A DNA stretch of 30,960 nt, from assembly GCA_035315125.1 (NCBI GenBank), contig DATFYI010000080.1, positions 1-30,960 of the forward strand, in the 5' to 3' direction. Made by a program: the position numbers and the translations under genes. The stretch comes from DATFYI01 sp035315125 (GTDB taxonomy: Bacteria > Chloroflexota > Anaerolineae > Anaerolineales > Anaerolineaceae). The stretch's first letter is position 1; every line of letters starts with the position of its first letter. The notes beneath the pieces are model-generated. The model was not told the origin of the DNA. It saw nothing but the letters and a program-made list of their open reading frames with translations, and ran no database searches. This document shows positions 16,252-23,425 of the stretch, piece by piece.

Positions 16252-16833
16252 GTGCATCTCCATCGAGTAAATACTTCAGACCGAAGCTTGATTAAAAACC
16301 ACTTCCCGGCGGTGCTCTGGATGACAGGGCTTTCAGGCAGCGGAAAAACGACGATCGCAAAAGCGGTTGAGTATGAATTGTGTACGAAATATAAAATCCA
16401 TACATACCACCTGGATGGAGATATACTGCGAGATGGATTAAACCGCGATCTTGGCTTTTCGCCCCAGAGTCGCTCGGAGAATATTCGCCGCGCCGCCGAA
16501 GTAGCCCGGCTGATGGCAGATGCCGGACTGGTTGTATTACTATCGTTCATCAGCCCGTTTCGAGCAGATCGGGATAATGCCCGTCAGATCATTTCACCCT
16601 TTACCTTCATTGAGATTTTCGTCAATAGCCCCCTCGAGCTATGCGAGCAGCGCGATCCAAAAGGCCTATATCAAAAAGCCCGGGCCGGCTTGATTCCCGA
16701 TTTTACCGGTATCAGCTCCCCATATGAAGAGCCACTCAATCCGGAAATAAACCTGGATACTTCTAAAATGAGTTTACAGGACTGCAAAAATAAAATTATT
16801 CAATATTTGTTCAAGAAACCCCTTTTGAGGTAA
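16252..16833 (+). CDS. cysC: Adenylyl-sulfate (APS) kinase
   Basis: A 193-residue kinase that phosphorylates APS to PAPS. Key sites are intact: P-loop GLSGSGKTT (26-34), LDGDILRDGLNRDLGFS (54-70), SENIRRAAEVARLMADAGLV, SFISPFRADRDNAR with the Ser corresponding to the E. coli phospho-Ser at 101, and DPKGLYQKARAGLIPDFTG. The length is normal. It begins with GTG two bases after the pstB stop, with GGAAGGA in the end of pstB as ribosome site, so it is firmly part of the same transcript. An intact separate CysC matters because the CysN protein downstream carries a second, degenerate APS-kinase domain. Confidence 0.92.
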   Translation: MHLHRVNTSDRSLIKNHFPAVLWMTGLSGSGKTTIAKAVEYELCTKYKIHTYHLDGDILRDGLNRDLGFSPQSRSENIRRAAEVARLMADAGLVVLLSFISPFRADRDNARQIISPFTFIEIFVNSPLELCEQRDPKGLYQKARAGLIPDFTGISSPYEEPLNPEINLDTSKMSLQDCKNKIIQYLFKKPLLR

Positions 16834-16839
16834 TAAGTT

Positions 16840-17721
16840 ATGGACCATTTAGAGCGTCTCGAAGCAACCAGCGTTTTTATATTAAGGGAAGCCTATGCCA
16901 ACTTTAAAAACCTGGGCATGCTTTGGTCGATTGGGAAAGATAGTACGGTACTGCTCTGGTTGGTACGGAAAGCCTTTTTTGGGCATGTCCCTTTTCCGCT
17001 CATTCATATTGATACCCACTATAAAATTCCAGAAATGATTGAATACCGAGATCGCTTAACGAAAGAATGGCGTCTGAATATGATTGTCGGTACAAATTGG
17101 GATGCTTTAGAAAAGAAACAAACTTTTCCAGATGGGGCAGTAGACAGGATCACTTGTTGCCGGTTATTAAAGACACAGGCTTTGAAAGATACGTTGGCGG
17201 GAACTTCGAAACGGATGCGCTTCAATCACAGCACGCAAGACTACGAGGTCGATCAAAGCAGCGAGCCATTTACCGGGATTATCTTAGGTGTACGCGCCGA
17301 TGAAGAAGGTTCCAGGTCGAAAGAACGTTATTTTTCACCTCGTGATAAACAAAGTGAATGGAACATCAGCCAACAGCCCCCCGAATTCTGGAATCAATTT
17401 AAGACGGATTTTGCGCCGGGAACTCATCTGCGCATCCATCCCTTATTAGATTGGACCGAGTTGAATATCTGGGAATACATTAAAAAAGAGGGTATTCCCA
17501 CGGTTTCACTTTATTACAACCACGGTAACGGCAAGCGCTATCGTTCATTGGGTTGTTATCCCTGTACAATGCCGGTTGATTCCGAGGCACGCACCGTTGA
17601 TGAAATCATTATCGAGCTAAAGACGGGTAAGTTCGCCAACATCGCCGAGCGTTCCGGTCGCGCCCAGGATAAAGACGATGGCGGCAGCCTGGAAACGTTG
17701 CGAAGGGATGGGTATATGTAA
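16840..17721 (+). CDS. cysD: Sulfate adenylyltransferase subunit 2
   Basis: A 293-residue N-type ATP pyrophosphatase. The PP-loop reads SIGKDST (30-36), followed by FPLIHIDTHYKIPEM, LGVRADEEGSRSKERYFSPRD, PLLDWTELNIWEYI and YRSLGCYPCTMPV, all typical of CysD. With CysN it makes APS from ATP and sulfate, driven by GTP hydrolysis. The stop overlaps the cysN start (TAATG), which supports equal co-expression of the heterodimer. It lies six bases after cysC. The length is close to the usual about 300 residues. Confidence 0.92.
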   Translation: MDHLERLEATSVFILREAYANFKNLGMLWSIGKDSTVLLWLVRKAFFGHVPFPLIHIDTHYKIPEMIEYRDRLTKEWRLNMIVGTNWDALEKKQTFPDGAVDRITCCRLLKTQALKDTLAGTSKRMRFNHSTQDYEVDQSSEPFTGIILGVRADEEGSRSKERYFSPRDKQSEWNISQQPPEFWNQFKTDFAPGTHLRIHPLLDWTELNIWEYIKKEGIPTVSLYYNHGNGKRYRSLGCYPCTMPVDSEARTVDEIIIELKTGKFANIAERSGRAQDKDDGGSLETLRRDGYM

Positions 17722-19547
17722 TGGTTGATTCAATTTTTGACCAGATGATGTCCATTGTCATCGTGGGACACGTCGATCACGGCAAGAGCACCATCATTGG
17801 CCGGTTGCTGGCGGATACGGACAGTTTACCAAAAGGGAAACTTGAACAGGTCAAAGAGTCGTGCGAACGCAATTCAAAGCCGTTTGAGTATGCCTTCTTG
17901 ATTGACGCATTGAAGGACGAACGCTCGCAGGGAATCACGATTGATTCAGCCCGTGTTTTTTTTAAATCCGATAAACGCCATTATCTGATCAACGATGCCC
18001 CTGGCCACATCGAATTCTTAAAAAATATGGTCACGGGTGCATCGCGTTCCGAGGCAGCTTTGATCGTAATTGATGCTCAAGAAGGCATCCAGGAAAATTC
18101 TCTACGCCACGGCTATCTGCTGTGGATGCTGGGCATCAAGAAAATTGTCGTGTTAGTCAACAAAATGGATCTGGTGGGTTACCGGCAGGACGTTTTTGAT
18201 CAGATCAAGAATCAATACAACAACTTTTTGAGTGGCGTCGGCTTATACCCGCAAAGCTATATCCCGGTCAGTGGCCGAGAAGGAGATAACATCGCATCGC
18301 AGAGTTTGCAGATGCCCTGGTTCACCAAAGGCACCGTCCTGACCGCACTGGACGAGTTCGAGAGTGAGCCGCCGTTGACAGAACAACCTTTCCGTATGCC
18401 TGTGCAGGATGTGTATAAGTTTACATTATTTGGTGATAACCGCAGAATTGTGGCAGGAAATATTACCAGTGGAAAAGTCAATGTCGGTGATGAAGTTGTC
18501 TTTTTCCCTTCGGGCAAGCACAGCGTGGTGAAAACAATTGAGGGCTTTAACCAACCAGATCAATTCAGCTTAGTCTGCGGTAATGCCGCGGGTTTAACTC
18601 TGGCAGAGCAAATCTACGTCCAAAGGGGCGAGATCGTGACGCGTGCCAACCAGCCATCCCCCAAAATCTCTACTCGCCTGAGGGTCAGTCTTTTCTGGCT
18701 GGGCAAGACACCCATGCAATTAAAAAATGAATATTGGCTAAAACTGGCTACCACAAAAGTAAAAGTCCGAATTGAGACTATTCACCGGATCATCGATGCC
18801 AGTCAGGACGATGACTCTGCCGATACAGGCCAAACGATTCAGCTTACCAGAATCCATTGTAATCAAGTTGCCGAATGCACCCTACAATTAAACAAAGCCA
18901 TCGCCTTTGACCTGGCGAATGAATTTGGAGATACCGGGCGTTTTGTAATTGTCGATAATCATGAGATCAGCGGGGGCGGCATCATTCTTGAAGACCTGCC
19001 CGATCCAGATAAAGATATCCGAGAGGATGTCTGGCTGCGAAATTATAAATGGATAAAAAGTTCAATTTCCAGCGAGGACCGCGCTGAAAAGTATAATCAA
19101 CGCGCAACCCTGATTCTAATCACCGGCCAAAAAGGAGCCGGAAGAAAAAGGACTGCTAATTTGCTGGAGGCCGACCTGATCAGCAATGGTAAATTCGTTT
19201 ACTTCCTGGGCATTGGAAACGTAATCCACGGAATTGATGCCGACATCAAGGAAAAGGATCACGAGATCAGCCGTCATGAGCATATCCGCCGTCTGGCCGA
19301 AGTAGCTCACATCTTATTGGATGCAGGTTTAATCTTAATTGTCACGGCAATTGAACTAACTCAGGCTGAGCTGGAAATGATCAAAGCCATCGTTGACGGC
19401 AATAGAATCGAAACGATTTGGGTGGGCGACACCAAAACCACGGATCTATCGGTTGATCTACAAGTCCCCGGCGGTGAACAATCAGAGCTCTCTGCATTTC
19501 AAATCAAGAGCCTGCTGCGTGATCGAGGATATATCTTCGCGCCATAA
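17721..19547 (+). CDS. cysN: Sulfate adenylyltransferase subunit 1 with degenerate C-terminal APS-kinase domain
   Basis: A 608-residue protein. The GTPase domain has GHVDHGKST (16-24), DERSQGITID, DAPGHIEF (near 92) and NKMD (near 147), followed by EF-Tu-like beta-barrels to about 430. Residues about 440-608 align with the APS-kinase half of CysNC fusions, including the linker NYKWIKSSISSEDRAEKYNQ. Here the P-loop reads GQKGAGRKR (469-477) instead of GLSGSGKST, LDGDN becomes LGIGN, the FS-x-x-x-R segment and the DPKGxY segment are missing, yet EHIRRLAEVAHILLDAGL is preserved. The GTPase part should be active; the kinase part should not be. The intact CysC two genes upstream would supply APS kinase. 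Last gene of the run. Confidence 0.88.
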   Translation: MVDSIFDQMMSIVIVGHVDHGKSTIIGRLLADTDSLPKGKLEQVKESCERNSKPFEYAFLIDALKDERSQGITIDSARVFFKSDKRHYLINDAPGHIEFLKNMVTGASRSEAALIVIDAQEGIQENSLRHGYLLWMLGIKKIVVLVNKMDLVGYRQDVFDQIKNQYNNFLSGVGLYPQSYIPVSGREGDNIASQSLQMPWFTKGTVLTALDEFESEPPLTEQPFRMPVQDVYKFTLFGDNRRIVAGNITSGKVNVGDEVVFFPSGKHSVVKTIEGFNQPDQFSLVCGNAAGLTLAEQIYVQRGEIVTRANQPSPKISTRLRVSLFWLGKTPMQLKNEYWLKLATTKVKVRIETIHRIIDASQDDDSADTGQTIQLTRIHCNQVAECTLQLNKAIAFDLANEFGDTGRFVIVDNHEISGGGIILEDLPDPDKDIREDVWLRNYKWIKSSISSEDRAEKYNQRATLILITGQKGAGRKRTANLLEADLISNGKFVYFLGIGNVIHGIDADIKEKDHEISRHEHIRRLAEVAHILLDAGLILIVTAIELTQAELEMIKAIVDGNRIETIWVGDTKTTDLSVDLQVPGGEQSELSAFQIKSLLRDRGYIFAP

Positions 19548-19638
19548 TAAACACGTTTCTAAAATAAGCCTGCATAGCTCCTGGTGAAAAGACATCTGCA
19601 TTGAACAGGTAAAGCGGGATATCCCAAATCAGTTCAAC

Positions 19639-20358
19639 TTATTTCAACTTGTGCTTTTTTTCCCTGGCGGGTTTGTCGGTTGTAGTATACTGGCTGGACG
19701 GTTCCATCGTCCTGACCATGGCAACGATAAACTGAGCTGCCAGCTCGAGCGGCAGTTTGTCTGTATTCAACACCACGTGATACAGCGACGGATCGGACCA
19801 ATCCACCCCAAAGTGGGCGCTCAAATATTCGGTTGAAGCTCCGTCCCTGGCAGTGATCAAATCCTGCGCCCGGCGGCGTTCATCGAGCAGAATATCACCC
19901 GGGTCATTCTGGCGCAGTTCAGCCCTGACCCGCATCAAGCGGGTTTCCAGGGGCGCCTCGATACGGATGTGCAGGACGTTCGAATGATCCTTTAGCACAA
20001 TCTGCCCACCGCGGCCCACGATCACGATATTGCCAATCTTATAGGCCGCTTCGATGGCCTTATTGACCAGGGCGAATGCCGTCGCGTCGGTTAAGACCGG
20101 CTCCCCGTTGAGCCGGCCGGTTGTTTTACGCGCCGTCCCGCTCGACCGGTTACGGTTGAACAAACGCTCCATGAAATTAGCGACCTTGTAATTCTCCTCG
20201 GAATAATCCGTGATTTCCAGCTCAGACAGGCCGGCCTCCCTGGCAGCCTGGACCAACAACTGCTTATCGAAACGGCGATAGCCCAGCAGATTGCATACCT
20301 GATCGACAATCTCATCTCCTCCGCTGCCGTATTGTCTTGAGATGGTAATAACTGCCAT
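19639..20358 (-). CDS. Cytidylate-kinase-like family protein
   Basis: A 239-residue P-loop protein of the cytidylate kinase-like group. The N-terminus ITISRQYGSGGDEIVDQV (4-21) is diagnostic, followed by GYRRFDKQLLVQAAREAGL. Further on lie GNIVIVGRGGQIVL (about 109-122) and IEAPLETRLMRVRAE, with a LID-like DERRRAQDLITARDGAS segment (about 156-172). The C-terminus is Lys-rich (PAREKKHKLK). The family is often annotated as cytidylate kinase, but true CMP specificity is unproven. GGAGGTG precedes the ATG. Its own promoter and a terminator-bearing leader lie upstream. It is convergent with cysN. Confidence 0.8.
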   Translation of the reverse strand: MAVITISRQYGSGGDEIVDQVCNLLGYRRFDKQLLVQAAREAGLSELEITDYSEENYKVANFMERLFNRNRSSGTARKTTGRLNGEPVLTDATAFALVNKAIEAAYKIGNIVIVGRGGQIVLKDHSNVLHIRIEAPLETRLMRVRAELRQNDPGDILLDERRRAQDLITARDGASTEYLSAHFGVDWSDPSLYHVVLNTDKLPLELAAQFIVAMVRTMEPSSQYTTTDKPAREKKHKLK

Positions 20359-20391
20359 GAGGCACCTCCTTCGTCTTTTATAAGGTTGGTT

Positions 20392-20420
20392 AAAACAAAA
20401 TCCCGCCCAGACAGGGCGGG
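20392..20420 (-). terminator. Intrinsic terminator in the leader of the cytidylate-kinase-like gene
   Basis: On the minus strand CCCGCCC (20408-20402 region) and GGGCGGG form a perfect 7-bp GC stem with a 5-base loop, followed by ATTTTGTTTTA. It lies between the promoter (20514-20542) and the start codon (20358), so it can only act as a conditional terminator for this gene or end an unseen short transcript. Confidence 0.65.
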
Positions 20421-20513
20421 TTCAAGACGATCGGGGAATCTTCCAAGGCGCAATAATGTTTCTCCGCCTCTATAGTAGTGTTTATCTGTTGGATGGTCGA
20501 TCGGGCCGATTCC

Positions 20514-20542
20514 AATATAGCATATTTGGAACCAAAATACAA
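20514..20542 (-). promoter_or_regulatory. Extended -10 promoter of the cytidylate-kinase-like gene
   Basis: On the minus strand TTGTAT (20542-20537), a 17-base spacer and TATATT (20519-20514) preceded by TGC, an extended -10. A transcript would begin near 20507, giving a leader of about 150 bases. An AACCAAA/TTTGGTT inverted repeat (20530-20549) overlaps the -35. Confidence 0.65.
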
Positions 20543-20770
20543 TTTGGTTTTCTTCGGAATTAATGCGTTTGGATAATTAATAGCTATAATGAAACGGGGT
20601 TGGAAATTTATCAGAGCATGTCATCGCGGACACAATAAGCTGTTCGCTGTATATCCATCAGCAAGAAAATCCAGCACAATTGCATTTCTTAGCATGATCC
20701 CAAAGAATCAAGCGTTAGCCGGCTGTTTCTGTCATCACGTATGATTTCGGAGGGAAAAAAGGAGGGTGAA
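20543..20770. other. Intergenic region without recognised gene
   Basis: Together with the kinase leader, about 480 bases (20359-20835) hold no recognised gene. This part contains the inverted repeat noted above and scattered AT-rich -10-like words (for example TATAAT at 20585), and ends in a purine-rich stretch with two GGAGGG sites (20751 and 20761) before a small reading frame. Confidence 0.5.
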
Positions 20771-20890
20771 ATGGAAACTGCATCTTCGAGCTTTTTGTTT
20801 TCAGGACCTTTTTTGATCGTCAATGAAATATCCATTTATGCGGATGGAAATTTCTTCATATACGTGACCCGGTCTTCACCGTCCATATAA
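20771..20890 (+). CDS. Possible 39-residue small protein
   Basis: An ATG with an ideal ribosome site (GGAGGGTGAA directly before it) opens a 39-codon frame starting METASSSFLFSGPFLIVNEI, moderately hydrophobic at its start. It overlaps the last 55 bases of the GNAT gene on the opposite strand. I know no family. The good ribosome site is the only positive evidence; chance or an antisense transcript feature is equally possible. Confidence 0.25.
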   Translation: METASSSFLFSGPFLIVNEISIYADGNFFIYVTRSSPSI

Positions 20891-21324
20891 AAATCCTTTA
20901 GCGTTTCAGAAAGGGTATAGCCATATTTTATATAAAACTGGCGGGACAGATGATAAATCGGACTGGATGAGGTTTCAATTACCAGCATGCGCCCTTTCGT
21001 TTCAACAATCCTGGCTTCAACCTCGCTGAGAATCCTGCTACCTAACCCCTGTCCAGCATATTCCGGAGCCACCGCAATCCAATATAAATCAAAGGTACGA
21101 TCCGTTAGCGGTGTGGGACCATAACAGGCAAATCCCATAGGACGATCCTGTTCATCGCAGGCCAGGATAAATACATAATCCTTTTGATCTGGATTCTGTA
21201 AATTTGTATCGATGAGTTCCAGCGCCAGGGATTGATCGTCCTGATCAAACTCCTTGATTCTGGATAACATTCGCTCAAGATCCGATCTATCTTCGTTTAA
21301 TAAAGGCCTCAACATTGCTTTCAT
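20836..21324 (-). CDS. GNAT family N-acetyltransferase
   Basis: A 162-residue acetyltransferase. The acetyl-CoA pyrophosphate loop reads VAPEYAGQGLGSRIL (motif A, R/Q-x-x-G-x-G/A, about 90-104), preceded by the beta-4 strand TFDLYWIAV and followed by the motif B region YHLSRQFYIKYGYTLSETLKDFY. The start at 21324 has AGGAAG seven bases upstream; an alternative ATG lies three codons later. It overlaps the end of the ATP-grasp gene by 38 bases, so the two are translationally coupled. A joint pathway is likely, with the acetyltransferase perhaps modifying the product of the ligase. The acceptor is unknown. Confidence 0.85.
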   Translation of the reverse strand: MKAMLRPLLNEDRSDLERMLSRIKEFDQDDQSLALELIDTNLQNPDQKDYVFILACDEQDRPMGFACYGPTPLTDRTFDLYWIAVAPEYAGQGLGSRILSEVEARIVETKGRMLVIETSSSPIYHLSRQFYIKYGYTLSETLKDFYMDGEDRVTYMKKFPSA

Positions 21325-22381
21325 ATTGACTTCCTAATGATTTTGATACAGCCTGTAAATAACGGCCTTTTCGTGAGGAAATGAGAATTTGGTTAATGAG
21401 ATCCTCATACGAAAAGCCATGCTGTTTTCCGCACAGGACAAAGCCTGAACCGTCCGGGTTGAGACTGGGATTTGGATTTATTTCAAGAAGGTAGGCTTCA
21501 TTTCCCTTGACTCGAAAATCTAGGCGGGCATAATCCCGGCAACCCATCAAATGATAGGCCTTCAAGGCAGTCTGGCAGATCTGCTCTTTCAGTTTAGCTT
21601 CAAGATCACATGGACAACGCACAATATTTGTCTTATATTCAATCGATTGCGCTGCCCATTTCGCCTCAAACGTGAGAAACCTGCGCTCTTCCGGTGTCAT
21701 AAATACAATTTCGGAGGGTGGAAAGGTTACTGCTTCCGCTCCATTCCCTAATATGGAAACCATGACATCCTTTCCATCGATAAATTCTTCTACCAGGGCC
21801 GCCTGTTCATATAAGCTATGGGTTCTTTCAATCAGCCTTTGCAGATCGGCCTCATTGGAAGTAACTGAATCAGCCGAGATGCCAATACTTCCATCTTCAT
21901 GAACTGGTTTTACAATCACCGGAAATTTGAGACCGCAATGAACCGGATCGCCGGGAAAATAGACCTCAAACGCAGGCGTCAATATGCCATATTTTATTAG
22001 CTCACTCTTCGTAAAGGCTTTATTCGTACAGACCTTCAATGTCGACGATCCAGAGCCCGTAAAATGAATGTTTAATTGCTCTAATTTTTCTGTAACTTCA
22101 TAAGCGGTAAGAGGAAAGCCATAAATAGTTTCTGCCAGATTGAACACCCAACTATACTTCTTTAATTCAAAAATCCGCTCAGGATCAAGATCCACCAGGG
22201 TTGACTGATAGCCGTAAGTTGTAAGGGCAGCTTGAACAGTACGCGCCACTTCAGCTTCTTCACAGTCAGCGAATTTTTCGAATTCACGACCTTTTGCATT
22301 TATATCAGAAGTACAAAATAAAATCGCCCCAGAACCCAGGCGAATTGATAAATCTACTTTATCGTTGCTGCCCCTCTTCAT
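21287..22381 (-). CDS. ATP-grasp ligase, D-Ala-D-Ala ligase-like
   Basis: A 364-residue ATP-grasp enzyme. ATP-grasp marks are FTGSGSSTLKVCTNKAFTK (about 107-125), FPVIVKPVHEDGSIGI (about 153-168), ALVEEFIDGKDVMVSILG (about 196-213) and the metal-binding end ARLDFRVKGNEAYLLEINPNPSL (about 293-315). The N-terminal domain (LVDLDPERIFELKKYSWVFN) differs from housekeeping Ddl, so a carboxylate-amine ligase making a dipeptide-like product is more likely than a cell-wall role. The ATG is preceded by GAGGGGA. It overlaps the downstream GNAT gene. N-acetylglutaminylglutamine-amide synthesis uses a similar pairing of GNAT and ATP-grasp activities, but specificity here is unproven. Confidence 0.82.
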   Translation of the reverse strand: MKRGSNDKVDLSIRLGSGAILFCTSDINAKGREFEKFADCEEAEVARTVQAALTTYGYQSTLVDLDPERIFELKKYSWVFNLAETIYGFPLTAYEVTEKLEQLNIHFTGSGSSTLKVCTNKAFTKSELIKYGILTPAFEVYFPGDPVHCGLKFPVIVKPVHEDGSIGISADSVTSNEADLQRLIERTHSLYEQAALVEEFIDGKDVMVSILGNGAEAVTFPPSEIVFMTPEERRFLTFEAKWAAQSIEYKTNIVRCPCDLEAKLKEQICQTALKAYHLMGCRDYARLDFRVKGNEAYLLEINPNPSLNPDGSGFVLCGKQHGFSYEDLINQILISSRKGRYLQAVSKSLGSQYESNVEAFIKRR

Positions 22382-22431
22382 TTTTCCCCTCGATAAAAAA
22401 AAGTGGTTGGGTTATTACCTTGATTATAAAT

Positions 22432-22459
22432 ACTATAATGTAAATTTAATTAATAACAA
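22432..22459 (-). promoter_or_regulatory. Candidate promoter of the ATP-grasp/GNAT pair
   Basis: On the minus strand TTGTTA (22459-22454), a 16-base spacer and TATAGT (22437-22432). A second -10-like TATAAT lies at 22428-22423. Either would give a leader of about 40-50 bases to the start at 22381. Confidence 0.4.
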
Positions 22460-22469
22460 CCCTCTATTC

Positions 22470-22497
22470 AAATAAAACAACGCTACTCTACGAGCGT
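22470..22497 (-). terminator. Weak terminator-like hairpin after the BI-1 gene
   Basis: On the minus strand ACGCT and AGCGT form a 5-bp stem with an 8-base loop, followed by TGTTTTATTT. It lies about 40 bases after the BI-1 stop. The short stem makes this a weak call. Confidence 0.35.
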
Positions 22498-22538
22498 GTC
22501 TCAAGGAATTTGGTTATTGCTATTAAAGAACTCAAAGA

Positions 22539-23258
22539 TTACCGGCGACGGCGGCCTATGATTCGCAGGAGGAGCAAGAAGAGATTGATGAAGTCCAGAT
22601 AGAGCGCCAGTGCGCCCATGATGGAAGCCTTCCTGGCGAGTTCACCGTTTTCGCCTACAGAGAGGCTCATGCGCTTTAACTTCTGGGTGTCATAAGCAAC
22701 CAGGCCGACGAAGATCAGAATGCCCAGGTATGTAGTGATCCAGTAAATCGCAGAGTTGTTCAAAAACAGGTTCAACAGCGAAGCCAGGATCATACCGATC
22801 AGCCCCATAATCAAAAGGCTGCCCAATTTGGTCAGGTCACGCTGAGTGGTGAAACCGAAGAGTGTCATAATCCCGAAGGTACAGGCGGTGACGCCAAAAG
22901 TGATGGCGATCGATGAAGAGGTATACAACAGGACGAGCAATGAGAGGGTAACCCCGTTCAGGACGGCATAACCGGTAAAGAGCAGTCCGGCGACTGCCGG
23001 GGGAAAGCGGTTGATGGCAGAGGAGAGTATAATCACCACAGCCAGTTCAGCGATGATCAGCCCCAGGAAAATAAAGCTGTTGGATAAGATTGATTCAAGA
23101 ACACCCGGGATCACCAGGGTTAAAAAGGCAGAGACAGCCGTAATCAAGAGGCCCAGGGTCATCCAGGCGTAAACGCGGACAATGAACCCACGCTGAATTT
23201 CGTTCTGCATTTCGCTGGCCTGGAGATTAAAAGCGGACGGTAGTTGGGATGTGTTTAT
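22539..23258 (-). CDS. BAX inhibitor-1 / YccA family membrane protein, probable AUA start
   Basis: A Bax inhibitor-1-like protein with about seven TM helices. The second conserved Asp pair is visible as LVAYDTQKLKRM and LALYLDFINLFLLLL, next to the charged tail IIGRRRR. Family members act as pH-sensitive calcium leak channels or stress-protective membrane proteins. The first ATG (23210) has no ribosome site and gives 223 residues with a clipped N-terminus. Reading upstream in frame adds 16 residues (NTSQLPSAFNLQASE after the initiator) back to an ATA codon at 23258-23256. That codon is preceded by AAGGAGAAGG at ideal spacing and overlaps the stop of the previous small frame. I therefore place the start at ATA; an ATG at 23210 remains possible. 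Confidence 0.8.
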   Translation of the reverse strand: MNTSQLPSAFNLQASEMQNEIQRGFIVRVYAWMTLGLLITAVSAFLTLVIPGVLESILSNSFIFLGLIIAELAVVIILSSAINRFPPAVAGLLFTGYAVLNGVTLSLLVLLYTSSSIAITFGVTACTFGIMTLFGFTTQRDLTKLGSLLIMGLIGMILASLLNLFLNNSAIYWITTYLGILIFVGLVAYDTQKLKRMSLSVGENGELARKASIMGALALYLDFINLFLLLLRIIGRRRR

Positions 23259-23425
23259 TTTAGCCTTCTCCTTTTGAATGAGCTAATCCGCTGATCACAA
23301 TATCGCTCATTATAGTACAGATGAACTAAACCTTTTTTGCCCAGCAGTCGGTGGAGTTTCAGGGAAAACAGGTACGAAAGTATTGTTGTAAATTCAACCA
23401 TTAACCTGAGACCACTCTCACTCAT
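23255..23425 (-). CDS. Possible 56-residue basic protein in the BI-1 cluster
   Basis: A 56-codon frame starting MSESGLRLMVEFTTILSYLF and ending FKRRRLK. It has an amphipathic or weak membrane segment (about 10-22) and a strongly basic tail. The start shares ATGA with the stop of the upstream frame and is preceded by CAGGAGG; its TAA overlaps the ATA start of the BI-1 gene. I do not recognise a family. The overlaps on both sides and the ribosome site argue for a real gene, although a -10-like TATAAT inside it (23314-23309) could instead mark a BI-1 promoter. Confidence 0.45.
   Translation of the reverse strand: MSESGLRLMVEFTTILSYLFSLKLHRLLGKKGLVHLYYNERYCDQRISSFKRRRLK

Noticed and set aside
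20091..20453. Minus-strand frame beginning in the kinase leader (MRLGRFPDRLEPALSG)
   Set aside because: It starts at TTG without a ribosome site, runs through the terminator stem and continues as a shadow of the kinase gene.
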